64,000 nucleotides of DNA from Hymenobacter piscis (GCF_018760735.1 NZ_JAHHZN010000003.1:248001-312000); one strand, 5' to 3'. Positions 22,780 to 32,589 are shown, counted from the first letter of the stretch. Translations and numbers: made by a program. The notes: generated by a model not told the origin, from the letters alone.

Positions 22780-25347
22780 TTACGGCCGGCCGCCGGCGGG
22801 GGCCTCGGTGGCACCGGCGCCGTTGTCGCCGCCTTCTTTCAGGTCGTCGTTGCTGATGGCGCGGCGGCGGCGGCGGGGCTGCTCGGTGGTGAGCTTACCG
22901 AGGCGGTAGCTCAGGTTGACGCGGAAGCCGATGCGGCGCAAATCGTTCACGCTGTTCTGCTCGAAAGCCGCCGAGTTGATGTTGCTGCGGATTTTGAGGC
23001 TGGGCGTGAAGAAGTTATCAGCCCCGATGCCGAAGGAGCCGCGCTTCTCGGCGAAGTCCTTTTTCAGGCTCAGGCTATAGATGCCGAAACCACCCTGGTA
23101 GCCCTGGAGCTGCACCTGCCGCCCCCGGTAGAAGGCAAAGCTCTGGAAGCCCCAACCACTATCAAACGTGTAGCTGGCAATCAGCCGGCCGCTGGCTACC
23201 CAGCCCGAGTTGCTGGCCGCAAAAATGGGGTTGGCGGAGTTATTATCGAGCACGGCGTAGTACACATCGGTGCCGCCGCTCAGGCTGAACTTCTTGCTGA
23301 TGTTGACGTTGGCACTCACGCTGCCGCCGTAGGCGTTTTCGGTGCCGATATTGTCGTAATTGGTGATAATGGTGTCGCCGCTGGGCGTGCGCACGGGCTG
23401 GATGGAGCCGGTGGTATTGCGTACGAAGGTGGAGAAGCTCAGCGAGGTCTGCTTGATGAAGGTGTTGTACGCCAGTTCGTAGTTATTGGTGAATTCAGGA
23501 TCCAGCTCAGGGTTTCCGATAGTGACGTTGAGCGGGTTGGCCGCCTGCCGGTTGGGGTTCAGGAACTGGAGCGAGGGCCGCTGAATCCGGCGGTTGTAGG
23601 CCGCTTTGAGCAGGTTGCCGTTGGCCAGCTTGCGCGAGAGGTTCACGCTGGGCACCAGCACCCCGTACGACGGAATGGAGGCCGAGCCTTCCTGTTGGAA
23701 ATCGGCGCTGATGCTGGTGTACTCGTAGCGCAGACCGGGCTTGAAGGTATAGTTCTTGAGGAAGTTCAGGGTGTAGGCCGCGTACGCGGCGGCCACGTTC
23801 TGATCGTAGGTAAACACGTTGGAGAGGCCCTGGCCCACCTGGGGCTGGCCGTTGCGCAGGGTGGTGTAGTCACTGTTCACCCGGCGCACAATGTCCTTGG
23901 CCCCGATTTCCAGCATCTGGTTTTCCTGAATGGGCGTCACGTAGTCGGCCTGGAGCGTGACTTCCTCGTTGTAGCTGTCGTTGATGTTGCGGATAAAGTC
24001 GCCCGCGTTCAGGCCCTCGCGGATGTCATTGGTGAAGTTGTTGGTGCGCACGTTGCGGCTGTACTGGCCCAGTACGCTGAACTCCTGCCGGGGCTTCTCG
24101 AAGTTGTGGGTGTAGTTGAGCGTAGCATCCACGGTGGTCGAGTTGTCGAGCACCTTCACGTCGCGCAGGCTGTTGGTAAACGTTTCAACCGGGCCACCAT
24201 AGAAGGTGGTTTGGGTGCGCAGATCGTCCTGGTAGTTGGTGCCGTTGCGCAGGCCCAGCTGCACCGAGGCCGACAGGAAGTTGTGCTTGTTGATGTCGTA
24301 GTCCCAGCCCAGGGTGTAGCGGCCGAACACGTTGTTCTGGCGCGTATCGGCCTGCTGCAGGGTGCGGCTGGCCAGCTCCCGGTCGGTGGGGTCGGTGGCG
24401 CTGAGCAGGCGGTAGGTGAGCTGGTCGTTGCGGAAGCTGCCCGGCGAGTTGTACATGGCCCGCCCGCCCCCGCCCAGCGAGAAACCCATCTTGCCCACCC
24501 GGTAAGCCGCGTTCAGGCCCAGGTTGCCGCTGCGCAAACCGCCGCTGGCCCGCATATCCAGCGTAAAGCCCTGCAGGTTGTTCTGCTTGGTCACGATGTT
24601 GATGATGCCGCCCGAGCCTTCGGCGTCGTACTTGGCCGAGGGCGAGGTAATCACCTCCACCGTCTTGATCTGGTCGGCCGGAATCTGCTTGAGCGCGTCG
24701 GCAATGCTGCTGGCCGAGATGGTGCTGGGGCGGTTATTGATGAGCACCCGGATGTTCTGGCTGCCGCGCAGGCTCACGTTGCCGTCGAGGTCCACGCTGA
24801 GCATGGGCACGCGGCGGAGCACGTCGGTAGCGTCGCCGCCGCGGGTGGTTTCGTCCTTTTCGGCGTTGTATACCGTGCGGTCCACCTTCTCCTCCACCAA
24901 AGCGCGCTGGCCTTCCACCCGCACTTCCTTCAGGGCCTGAGCCGAAGAAGCCACGCTGATAGTGCCCAGGTTTACCGTGTTGCCCGCATCGGTCATCACC
25001 ACACCGGGCTTGTCCACCGTCTTGTAGCCGATGAAGCTCACCTGCACCGTGTAGGTGCCGGCGGCCACCCGCGGAATCGTGAATTTGCCGTTATCGTCGG
25101 CCGAAGTGCCATCCACGGGCTTGCCGGTGGCGGGGCTCAGCAACACCACCGTAGCGTAGGGCACGGGCTGCCGGGTGGCTTCATCGAGGATGGTGCCGGT
25201 AATGCGGCCGGTACCCGCCTGGGGGGCCGCACCCGCAGCAGCGGCGCCGGCCGGAGCGCCCGCGGGGCGACCGGCCCCAGCCGGCGCCTGAGCCAGCACG
25301 GCGGCGGCGTTACCGGTCAGAACAATCAGAAAGACGAACTTTTTCAT
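22780..25347 (-). CDS. TonB-dependent outer-membrane receptor (CarboxypepD_reg, plug, barrel)
   Basis: From ATG 25347 the receptor has 855 residues: a signal peptide (MKKFVFLIVLTGNAAAVLAQ), an Ala/Gly/Pro-rich stretch, a carboxypeptidase-regulatory-like domain (GTILDEATRQPVPYATVVLL..., about 50-135), a plug (VLRRVPMLSVDLDGNVSLRGSQNIRVLINNRPS) and a large barrel of the OMP_b-brl_3 type. It is not of the SusC type, since no SusD gene follows. A basic and acidic tail (PRRRRRAISNDDLKEGGDNG) follows the last strand GFRVNLSYRLGKL, so the end is not the usual aromatic residue. The substrate (siderophore, peptide or other) cannot be told. Confidence 0.9.
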   Translation of the reverse strand: MKKFVFLIVLTGNAAAVLAQAPAGAGRPAGAPAGAAAAGAAPQAGTGRITGTILDEATRQPVPYATVVLLSPATGKPVDGTSADDNGKFTIPRVAAGTYTVQVSFIGYKTVDKPGVVMTDAGNTVNLGTISVASSAQALKEVRVEGQRALVEEKVDRTVYNAEKDETTRGGDATDVLRRVPMLSVDLDGNVSLRGSQNIRVLINNRPSTISASSIADALKQIPADQIKTVEVITSPSAKYDAEGSGGIINIVTKQNNLQGFTLDMRASGGLRSGNLGLNAAYRVGKMGFSLGGGGRAMYNSPGSFRNDQLTYRLLSATDPTDRELASRTLQQADTRQNNVFGRYTLGWDYDINKHNFLSASVQLGLRNGTNYQDDLRTQTTFYGGPVETFTNSLRDVKVLDNSTTVDATLNYTHNFEKPRQEFSVLGQYSRNVRTNNFTNDIREGLNAGDFIRNINDSYNEEVTLQADYVTPIQENQMLEIGAKDIVRRVNSDYTTLRNGQPQVGQGLSNVFTYDQNVAAAYAAYTLNFLKNYTFKPGLRYEYTSISADFQQEGSASIPSYGVLVPSVNLSRKLANGNLLKAAYNRRIQRPSLQFLNPNRQAANPLNVTIGNPELDPEFTNNYELAYNTFIKQTSLSFSTFVRNTTGSIQPVRTPSGDTIITNYDNIGTENAYGGSVSANVNISKKFSLSGGTDVYYAVLDNNSANPIFAASNSGWVASGRLIASYTFDSGWGFQSFAFYRGRQVQLQGYQGGFGIYSLSLKKDFAEKRGSFGIGADNFFTPSLKIRSNINSAAFEQNSVNDLRRIGFRVNLSYRLGKLTTEQPRRRRRAISNDDLKEGGDNGAGATEAPAGGRP

Positions 25348-25760
25348 AGGCAAAAGGAAAAGGCGAAACCCGCCATCAGCACCATAACATCCCAACCGGC
25401 TGCAACGCTATCCGCGCCCCCGCCCGCCTGGAAATAAACCCGACCAGCCGGCACGTTTCCGCCGCTAAAACCCCGGAACGTCCGGGTGAATACCGGGCAA
25501 CCGAGGCACAGACGCAACTTCCGGCCCGGGGTGGCACGGCAAACCCGGAATATTTTCGGGCGGCCCCTTTACTCTCCCACCAACTTCATCGGCGAGCTAC
25601 TCCCGCCCTGCCCGCTGCTGCGCCTTAAAGTGTCAAACACGAATCTGCGTAGAACAGACTGTAAACCAGCGGGCCGTTCTTTCCACAACCGGCCACCAAC
25701 ACAACGGGCTGCTACCTTGGCAGGTAGCAGCCCGTTGGCTGAATAGAAATTCGATTCGGG
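25348..25760. other. 413-base spacer, no gene seen
   Basis: This region precedes the TonB receptor and follows the peptidase gene, both on the minus strand. It holds a strong terminator (25702-25737) and otherwise no supported frame. It should contain the receptor promoter on the minus strand; no clear TAnnTTTG box was found. Confidence 0.5.
25702..25737 (-). terminator. Perfect 16-bp hairpin after the S9 peptidase gene
   Basis: CAACGGGCTGCTACCT pairs perfectly with AGGTAGCAGCCCGTTG around a four-base loop. It lies 23 bases after the stop of the minus-strand peptidase gene. Confidence 0.8.
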
Positions 25761-27887
25761 CTAGGCCTTCACGCCCAGCAACAGCAGCAGGAAGGCATAC
25801 TGCCGGGCCACGTCGTGGAGGCTTTTGAAGCGGCCCGAGGCCCCGCCGTGGCCGGCGGCCATGTCGGTGTGCAGCAGCAGCAGGTTCTGGTCGGTTTTTA
25901 CGATGCGGAGCTTGGCCACCCACTTGGCGGGCTCGAAGTACTGCACCTGGGAGTCGTGCAGGCCGGTGGTCACGAGCATGCTCGGGTAGGCCTGGGCCTT
26001 CACCTGGTCGTAGGGCGAGTAGGAGAGCATGTAGTCGTAGAACTCCTTCTGGTTGGGGTTGCCCCACTCGTCGTACTCGCCGGTGGTGAGCGGAATGCTT
26101 TCATCGAGCATGGTGGTCACCACGTCCACGAAGGGCACGGCCGCCACTACGCCCTTGTAGTACTCGGGGTGGTTGTTCACCACGGCGCCCATCAGCAGGC
26201 CGCCGGCCGAGCCGCCCATGGCAAACAGCTTATCGGCGGAGGTAAATTTCTGGTCGATGAGGAATTTGGAGCAGTCGGTGAAGTCGGTGAAGGTGTTTTT
26301 CTTCTTGAGCTTCTTGCCGTTCTCGTACCACTGCCGGCCCATTTCCTGCCCGCCCCGGATGTGGCAAATCACGTAGGCAAAGCCCCGATCCAGCAAGCTG
26401 AGGCGGGCGGCGCTGAAGGTGGCGTCCATGGAGTAGCCGTAGGAGCCGTAGGCGTACTGCAGCACCGGCGCCGTGCCGTCCTTCTTGAAGCCCTTCTTGT
26501 ACACGATGGACATCGGGATTTTGGTGCCGTCGGCGGCCGGGGCGTAGAGGCGCTCCGTCACGTAGTCCTCCTTCTGGAAGCTCCCGAGCACGGTTTGCTC
26601 TTTCAGCAGCTTCTTGCTGCGGGCGTTCATGTCGTAGTCGAAGGTGGAGTTGGGCGTGGTGAGCGAGGAGTAGCCGTAGCGCAGCACGGGCGTATCAAAC
26701 TCGGGGTTGATGCTGATGGCGGCCGTGTAGGTGGGCTCCCCGAAGTTGAGGTAGTGCTCCTGCTTGTCCTTCCACCGAATCACGCGCAGCTGCAGCAGGC
26801 CCTCCTTCCGCTCGCCCAGCACCAGGTAATCCTTGAACAGCTCCATGTTTTCCAGAAACACGTCGGGGCGGTGGGCAATAACCTCCTGCCAGGCCGTTTT
26901 GGCGGTGTTCTTCACCGGCGTTTTCAGCAGCCGGAAGTTGGGCGCCCCGGCGTTGGACAGCACGTAGAAGTCCGAGCCGAAGTGCTCCACCTCGTACAGA
27001 TGGTCGGCCTCGCGGGGCAGAAACACCTGCAGCGCTGCCGTGGGCTTGTTGGCTTCCACGTACCGCACCTCCGACGACATGGTGCTGCCAATGGTCAGCA
27101 GCACGTACTGCCGCGACTTGGAGCGGTGCACCCCGATGCGGAAGGTGTTGTCCTTTTCCTCGTATACCAGCTGGTCCTTGCTGGGGTCGGTACCCAGGGT
27201 ATGGCGCAGGAGCTGGTAATCCAGCAGCGTGCTGGGGTCTTTGCGGGTGTAGAAGACGGTTTTGTTGTCGGCGGCCCACACGGCGTTGCCGCTGGTGTTC
27301 GGAATCTGCTCGGGGTAGAGCTGGCCGGTTTGCAGGTTGCGGAAGCGCAGCGTGTAGAGGCGGCGGCTCACCACGTCCTCGGAGTAGGCCATTACCTGGT
27401 TGTCATCGCTCACTTCCAGGCCCCCAATCTGGTAGTAGCTCTTGCCCTGGCCCAGCTCGTTGCCGTTGAGCAGAATTTCCTCTTTCGCGCTGAGGCTGCC
27501 CTTTTTGCGGCAGTAAATCGGGTACTCGGCCCCGGCCTCGAAGCGGGTGTAGTAGTAGTACCCATTGTCCCGGTACGGCACCGACTCGTCCTGCTCCTGG
27601 ATGCGGCCCTTGATTTCCTGGAACAGCGTTTCTTCCAGCCCTTTCACCGGAGCCATCTGCTGCTCGAAGTAGGCATTTTCGGCGTTCAGGTAGCTGATAA
27701 CCTCGGGGTTCTCGCGCTCATTGAGCCAGTAGTAGTTGTCGAGGCGGGTGCCGAAGGGCGACTTGAGTTCTTTGGCCTTGAGGGCCGCCACGGGGGGCTT
27801 GGTCATAGCAGTGGAAGAAGTTTGGGCGTGGGCCGCCGTAAAAGCCAGGGCCGCGAGGCCCGTCAGGGTAATACGCAATAGAGTCAT
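25761..27887 (-). CDS. Prolyl oligopeptidase family peptidase (oligopeptidase B type)
   Basis: This 708-residue enzyme starts with a signal peptide (MTLLRITLTGLAALAFTAAHAQ), then a beta-propeller (about 40-430) and an alpha/beta-hydrolase domain. The nucleophile lies in FAMGGSAGGLLMGAVVNN, the aspartate near TTGLHDSQVQYFEP and the histidine in DMAAGHGGASGRF. YLNAENAYFEQQMAP and EYDEWGNPNQKEFYDYMLSYSPYDQV are typical of oligopeptidase B, which cleaves after basic residues in short peptides. Export to the periplasm fits a role in peptide degradation. It is monocistronic, with a strong terminator after it. Confidence 0.92.
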   Translation of the reverse strand: MTLLRITLTGLAALAFTAAHAQTSSTAMTKPPVAALKAKELKSPFGTRLDNYYWLNERENPEVISYLNAENAYFEQQMAPVKGLEETLFQEIKGRIQEQDESVPYRDNGYYYYTRFEAGAEYPIYCRKKGSLSAKEEILLNGNELGQGKSYYQIGGLEVSDDNQVMAYSEDVVSRRLYTLRFRNLQTGQLYPEQIPNTSGNAVWAADNKTVFYTRKDPSTLLDYQLLRHTLGTDPSKDQLVYEEKDNTFRIGVHRSKSRQYVLLTIGSTMSSEVRYVEANKPTAALQVFLPREADHLYEVEHFGSDFYVLSNAGAPNFRLLKTPVKNTAKTAWQEVIAHRPDVFLENMELFKDYLVLGERKEGLLQLRVIRWKDKQEHYLNFGEPTYTAAISINPEFDTPVLRYGYSSLTTPNSTFDYDMNARSKKLLKEQTVLGSFQKEDYVTERLYAPAADGTKIPMSIVYKKGFKKDGTAPVLQYAYGSYGYSMDATFSAARLSLLDRGFAYVICHIRGGQEMGRQWYENGKKLKKKNTFTDFTDCSKFLIDQKFTSADKLFAMGGSAGGLLMGAVVNNHPEYYKGVVAAVPFVDVVTTMLDESIPLTTGEYDEWGNPNQKEFYDYMLSYSPYDQVKAQAYPSMLVTTGLHDSQVQYFEPAKWVAKLRIVKTDQNLLLLHTDMAAGHGGASGRFKSLHDVARQYAFLLLLLGVKA

Positions 27888-27939
27888 CGGAGTCTGCTTG
27901 GCGGAAGCCTGAATTACGAGGTTTTTACCCGGATTTCGC

Positions 27940-29775
27940 CTATCCCGCAGCCGTCAGGGGCACTACCAGCGTGAGCGTGGTACCGCATCTCACGGCAGAT
28001 TCCAGGTGCAGGCGGGCGTTGAGGTAGCGGGCCCGGCGGCGCAGGTTGTGCATGCCCAGGCCGTTGTGGTCGGCGGCGGCCGCGTCGAAACCCCGGCCAT
28101 TGTCGTGGACCCGCAGCGTCAGGGCTTGGTTGGTACGCTCCAGCGTCACGCTGACTTCTGTGGCCTGCGCGTGCTTGACCACGTTTTGCAGGGCTTCCTG
28201 GGCAATTCGGAATACGACCGTTTCCAGGGTAAGCTCCAGCCGCGGCTCGGCAGGTCCCAGCAGGTGCAGCGTGGCCACCAGGCCTGCCCCGGATTGGTTT
28301 AGCCGGGCCAGCTGCTCGCGCAGGGCCCGGGGCAGGCCGTACTCCAGCAGGGCTACCGGCGTCAGGCCGTGCGAAATCGAGCGGATTTCGCGCACCGATT
28401 CACTTACTGTTGCAATGGCGGTGGTGAGCAGTTCCCGGTGCAGGGGCTCAGGCAGCGGCAGGCGCTGGCGCAGAGCGGCCAGGTTCATGTGGGCGGCACT
28501 TAGCAGCTGCCCCACCCCGTCGTGCAGATCGGCGCCCACCCGGCGGCGCTCCTTTTCCTCAATTTGCAGCATTTCGGCCGTGTAGCTGCGTTCCAGTCGC
28601 TGCCGTTCCAGGGCCAGCCCGGCCACCCGGCGCAGGTGGCGCCGGCTCAGGATCAGGTAGCCGCCGGCTGCCGCCGTGGCCAGCACTACCAGCGCGCCCA
28701 GCAGGAACTGCTGCCGCCGCCGGGCCGCGGCTCGCTCCCCGGCTTCTATCAGGGCCTGCCGCCGCAGCTGCTCACTGAAGCTCAACGCTTCTACCTGCAC
28801 CCTGCGGTTGAGGCTGAACAGGCTGTCGCGCACCGCCGTGGCCCGGCGCAGATGAGCATAGGCCCGGCTCGAGTCGCCGAGGGCCGCATACTGCCCGGCC
28901 AGGTAGGTGCTAGCATCGAGTACGCCTTTGGTATAGCCGCCCGTCTGGCTGATCTGAAGTCCCCGCCGGGCATACGCCAGCGTCGCCTCCAGCTGCCCAT
29001 GCTGGCGCGCCAGCCGGGCCAGGCCCAGCCAGGCCTGGCAGAGTGCGTAGGCAACCGGCATGCCCCGGGCGCGGCTGATGGCCCGGCGGTAATATGTTTG
29101 AGCCGTTAATTCCTGGCCCTGGCGAGCCGCAATATCGCCCAACAGGGCCAGGTCGCCGATTTCACTGTGCCAGTCGTGCTGCTGTAAATCAAGCTCATAC
29201 CCCCGCTCCGTGTAATAGCGGGCCGAATCGAGCTGCCCCAGCCGAAGGTAAGCGTAGCCGATGTTACCCAGAATGGGCGTAAGCAGGGCCGAATCGGGGA
29301 TGGCTTCGGCCTGGCGCATGGCCCGGAAGAAGAACTGCAACGCCAGACGCGGACTTTCCTGCTCGAGGTGGGCAAAACCCAACCCGTTATCGGCGTGCCC
29401 CAGGCCTCCGCGGTAGTGAATCTGCTCGGCCAGCCGCCGGGCCTCTACCTGCGACTGCACGGCCGTGGGATAGTTACCGCTACGCAAAAAGGCCCAGCCC
29501 AGCATCAGCAACGACCGACATTCGCCCCGCTGGAAGCCCAGCTCGTGGGCTAGGCGCCGACTTTGCTGACCGTAGGTAATGGCCGTCAGCGGGTCGTAGT
29601 CGGTTTGGTTCCAGGCCAGCAGAATAAGCAGGTTAACGCGGTTGGTATCGGGGCGGGAAATGGCCAGCAGCTGCCGCAGACTATCGGCCCGCACGGGGGG
29701 ACGAGCCGCCAGAATCTGGCCGCTGACACTCCACCAACATACAAGTAGCAACAGGAAGCGTTTCAACACCTCCAA
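27940..29775 (-). CDS. TPR-containing sensor histidine kinase (HisKA_3)
   Basis: The 611-residue protein has a signal peptide (FLLLLVCWWSVSGQILA), a long run of tetratricopeptide repeats (about 45-310; for example GDSSRAYAHLRRATAVRDSLF), one transmembrane helix near 350-372 (FLLGALVVLATAAAGGYLIL), a coiled coil, a HisKA_3 domain with H in VGADLHDGVGQLL and a HATPase with ALQNVVKHAQATE, VHDNGRGF and GLGMHNL. This is the Bacteroidota type of NarX-like kinase sensing in the periplasm. No LuxR-type regulator lies beside it. The first codon is TTG at 29775 (GTG two codons later is also possible). Confidence 0.88.
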   Translation of the reverse strand: MEVLKRFLLLLVCWWSVSGQILAARPPVRADSLRQLLAISRPDTNRVNLLILLAWNQTDYDPLTAITYGQQSRRLAHELGFQRGECRSLLMLGWAFLRSGNYPTAVQSQVEARRLAEQIHYRGGLGHADNGLGFAHLEQESPRLALQFFFRAMRQAEAIPDSALLTPILGNIGYAYLRLGQLDSARYYTERGYELDLQQHDWHSEIGDLALLGDIAARQGQELTAQTYYRRAISRARGMPVAYALCQAWLGLARLARQHGQLEATLAYARRGLQISQTGGYTKGVLDASTYLAGQYAALGDSSRAYAHLRRATAVRDSLFSLNRRVQVEALSFSEQLRRQALIEAGERAAARRRQQFLLGALVVLATAAAGGYLILSRRHLRRVAGLALERQRLERSYTAEMLQIEEKERRRVGADLHDGVGQLLSAAHMNLAALRQRLPLPEPLHRELLTTAIATVSESVREIRSISHGLTPVALLEYGLPRALREQLARLNQSGAGLVATLHLLGPAEPRLELTLETVVFRIAQEALQNVVKHAQATEVSVTLERTNQALTLRVHDNGRGFDAAAADHNGLGMHNLRRRARYLNARLHLESAVRCGTTLTLVVPLTAAG

Positions 29776-29841
29776 TATATCATACTACCGCGATATTCCA
29801 CCAGCCGACTAACGGAACCACCTGGTAGTCTGGCTAAACGC

Positions 29842-29877
29842 AACCGGCCGGCTGCTACCAGGAGCAACCGGCCGGTT
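29842..29877 (-). terminator. Hairpin after valS
   Basis: AACCGGCCGGCTGCT pairs, with one wobble, with AGCAACCGGCCGGTT around a six-base loop. It follows the minus-strand valS stop (29899). Confidence 0.7.
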
Positions 29878-29898
29878 ATGAAGTTTGCAGGTAAGGGT

Positions 29899-32589
29899 TT
29901 ACAGCGCCGCCAGGCTCTGCTCCAGGGCCGTGATTTTGGCTTCGGCGTCGGCCAGCTTCTGCCGCTCACGCTCCACGAGGTCGGGCTTGGCGTTGGCCAC
30001 GAACTTCTCGTTGGCCAGCTTTTTCAGCACCGAGTCGCGGAAGCCCTGGGCGTATTCCAGCTCCTTGGTCAGGCGCTCCTTCTCGGCCCCAAGGTCAATC
30101 TGCCCTTCCAGCGGCACGAAGAACTCCGCGCCGCCCGCCACGAAGCCCACCGAAGCCGCCGGTGCTTCCCTCACCACCGATACGTCGGTGAGGGCGGCCA
30201 GCTTGCGGATGATACCGTCGTAGTCCGTGAGCAGCTGGGCGTCGTCGGTTTTGGCGGCCAGGGTCAGGGGCTTGTTGGGGCCCAGGCCCTTCTGGTTGCG
30301 GATGGTGCGCACGCCGCCCACAATGGCCAGCGCCTTTTCCATGCGGGCCAGCACCTCGGCGGCACCCGCTACGGGCTGGGCCTTGGGCCAGGCAGCCACG
30401 CACACGTACTCCTTGGGGCCGCGCTCCTGCAGCTCGTGCCAGATTTCTTCGGTGATGAAGGGCATGAACGGGTGCAGCAGCTTGAGCAAAGTTTCGAGGA
30501 AACCGGTGGTCAGGCGCAGCGTTTCGGGGTCGATGGGAGCCTGGTAGGCGGGTTTGATCATCTCCAGGTACTCCGAGCAAAAGTCGTCCCACACCAGCTT
30601 GTACACCGTCATCAGCGCATCGCTCATCCGGAACTTCTCGAAGTGCTCGTCCAGCTCGGCAATGGTAGCGTTGAGCTTGGCCGAGAACCACTCCACGGCC
30701 TTCTCGTTGGGGAAGGGCAGCGCGGCATCTACCTCCCAGCCCTTGATCAGGCGGAAGGCGTTCCAGAGCTTGTTGGAGAAGTTGCGGCCCTGCTCCACCA
30801 GCTTTTCGTCGTAGAGCAAGTCGTTGCCGGCCGGGGCCGAGAACAGCATGCCGGTCCGGACGCCGTCGGCCCCGAACTGCTTGATGAGGTCCAGCGGATC
30901 GGGCGAGTTGCCGAGCTGCTTGCTCATCTTGCGGCCCTGGGCGTCGCGCACGATGCCGGTGAGGTACACGTTGCGGAAGGGCACTTCCTTACGATACTCC
31001 AGGCCGGCCATAATCATGCGGGCCACCCAGAAGAACAGGATGTCTGGCCCCGTCACCAGGTCGTTGGTGGGGTAGAAGTAGTTGACGTCAGCGTTGTCGG
31101 GGTCCTTGAACCCATCAAACACCGAAATCGGCCACAGCCACGACGAAAACCAAGTATCCAGCACGTCCTCGTCCTGGCGCAGGTCGGTGAGCTGCAGGTC
31201 GGCGTTGCCGCTCTGCTCGCGGGCCTGGAGCAGGGCTTCCTCGGCGGTGAGGGCCACCACATAGGTGCCGTCGGGTAGGTAATAGGCCGGAATCTGCTGA
31301 CCCCACCACAGCTGCCGCGAAATGCACCAGTCGCGCACGTTTTCCATCCACACCCGGTAGGTGTTCTTGAACTTGGCGGGGTGCAGCTTCACGGTGTCGT
31401 TTTCCACCACTTCCAAGGCTGGCTTGGCCAGGTGCTCCATTTTCAGGAACCACTGCATACTCAGGCGGGGCTCAATAACGGCCTTGGTGCGCTCCGAGGT
31501 CTGCACGATGCTGGCGTACTCCTCCACCTTCACCAGGTGGCCGGCTTCCTCCAAATCCTTCACGATGTTGCGGCGGGCCGCAAACCGGTCCTGGCCCACG
31601 TACAGCACGGCCTTCTCGTTGAGCGTGCCGTCGTTGTTGAGAATGTCGATAACGGGCAGGTTGTGCTTCACGCCCAGCTCGTAGTCGTTCAAATCGTGGG
31701 CCGGCGTCACCTTCAGCGCGCCCGTGCCGAAGTCGATGCTCACGTACTCGTCCAGAATCACCGGAATTTCGCGCCCCAGCAGCGGAATCCGCACTTTGGC
31801 ACCGTGCAGGTGCGTGTAGCGCGGGTCATTGGGGTTCACCGCCACCGCCACGTCGGCCATGATGGTTTCCGGGCGCGAGGTTGCCACTGTGAGGTAGTTG
31901 TTAGTTGTCAGTTGTTGGTTGTCAGTATCGTTCTGCTGGCCACCTTCACTAACAACTGACAACGAATCACTGATAACTTCATACCTCAGGTGGTACATCT
32001 TGGCCATCACGTCCTTGGGAATTACTTCCTCGTCGGACAGGGCGGTCTGGCCCAGCGGGTCCCAGTTCACCATCCGGATGCCGCGGTACACGAGGCCCTT
32101 CTGGTGCAGGTCCACGAACACGCGCAGCACGGCTTCGGTCAGCTCGGGCTCCATGGTGAAGCGCGTCCGGTCCCAGTCGCAGGAAGCGCCCAGTTGCTTG
32201 AGTTGCTCCAGGATGATGCCGCCGTATTTCTCCTTCCAGGCAAAGGCGTGCTCCAGGAACTGCTCCCGGGTCAGGTCCTTCTTCTCGATGCCCTGCTCCT
32301 TGAGCAGCGCCACTACCTTGGCCTCGGTGGCAATGGAGGCGTGGTCGGTGCCGGGCACCCAGCAGGCTTCCTTGCCCTGCATGCGGGCCCGGCGCACCAG
32401 CACGTCCTGAATGGTGTTATTAAGCATGTGGCCCATGTGCAGCACGCCCGTCACGTTGGGCGGCGGAATCACCACGGTGTAGGGCTGCTTGCGGGGGTTG
32501 GCTTTGGCTTTGAAGAAGCCCTGCTCCTGCCAGCGCTGGTACCATTTGGCTTCAACGTCGGCGGGAGTATAGGTTTTGGCGATGGACAT
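29899..32589 (-). CDS. valS: Valyl-tRNA synthetase with 28-residue in-frame repeat insertion
   Basis: ValRS charges tRNA-Val. From ATG 32589 the protein has 896 residues: HIGH motif as HMGH (51-54), CP1 editing domain starting YLTVATSRPET near 232, the KMSKS loop as GRKMSKQLGNSPD, the anticodon domain and a C-terminal coiled coil (EKERLTKELEYAQGF...). Residues 204-231 (between MYHLRYE and YLTVATSRPET) are an extra low-complexity stretch rich in S, N, Q, T and D encoded by a palindromic word repeat. It sits at the entry to the editing domain, where a loop could tolerate it; the frame and all catalytic motifs are intact, so I judge the enzyme functional. Confidence 0.94.
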   Translation of the reverse strand: MSIAKTYTPADVEAKWYQRWQEQGFFKAKANPRKQPYTVVIPPPNVTGVLHMGHMLNNTIQDVLVRRARMQGKEACWVPGTDHASIATEAKVVALLKEQGIEKKDLTREQFLEHAFAWKEKYGGIILEQLKQLGASCDWDRTRFTMEPELTEAVLRVFVDLHQKGLVYRGIRMVNWDPLGQTALSDEEVIPKDVMAKMYHLRYEVISDSLSVVSEGGQQNDTDNQQLTTNNYLTVATSRPETIMADVAVAVNPNDPRYTHLHGAKVRIPLLGREIPVILDEYVSIDFGTGALKVTPAHDLNDYELGVKHNLPVIDILNNDGTLNEKAVLYVGQDRFAARRNIVKDLEEAGHLVKVEEYASIVQTSERTKAVIEPRLSMQWFLKMEHLAKPALEVVENDTVKLHPAKFKNTYRVWMENVRDWCISRQLWWGQQIPAYYLPDGTYVVALTAEEALLQAREQSGNADLQLTDLRQDEDVLDTWFSSWLWPISVFDGFKDPDNADVNYFYPTNDLVTGPDILFFWVARMIMAGLEYRKEVPFRNVYLTGIVRDAQGRKMSKQLGNSPDPLDLIKQFGADGVRTGMLFSAPAGNDLLYDEKLVEQGRNFSNKLWNAFRLIKGWEVDAALPFPNEKAVEWFSAKLNATIAELDEHFEKFRMSDALMTVYKLVWDDFCSEYLEMIKPAYQAPIDPETLRLTTGFLETLLKLLHPFMPFITEEIWHELQERGPKEYVCVAAWPKAQPVAGAAEVLARMEKALAIVGGVRTIRNQKGLGPNKPLTLAAKTDDAQLLTDYDGIIRKLAALTDVSVVREAPAASVGFVAGGAEFFVPLEGQIDLGAEKERLTKELEYAQGFRDSVLKKLANEKFVANAKPDLVERERQKLADAEAKITALEQSLAAL
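31897..31980. repeat. 84-bp palindromic word repeat inserted in frame in valS
   Basis: The plus strand reads GTTAGTTGTCAGTTGTTGG... at the left and ...ACTAACAACTGACAACG at the right, an inverted pair of at least 15 bp with degenerate 7-nt words (GTTGTCA). The word is that of the spacer elements at 14.3 and 46.6 kb. Length 84 bp is a multiple of both 3 and 7, so the valS frame is preserved and no stop arises on its strand. Edges are estimated from where ValRS homology stops. Confidence 0.85.

Noticed and set aside
29899..29999. Coiled-coil end of ValRS as a separate gene
   Set aside because: It continues the valS frame and is the normal C-terminal coiled coil of the family.
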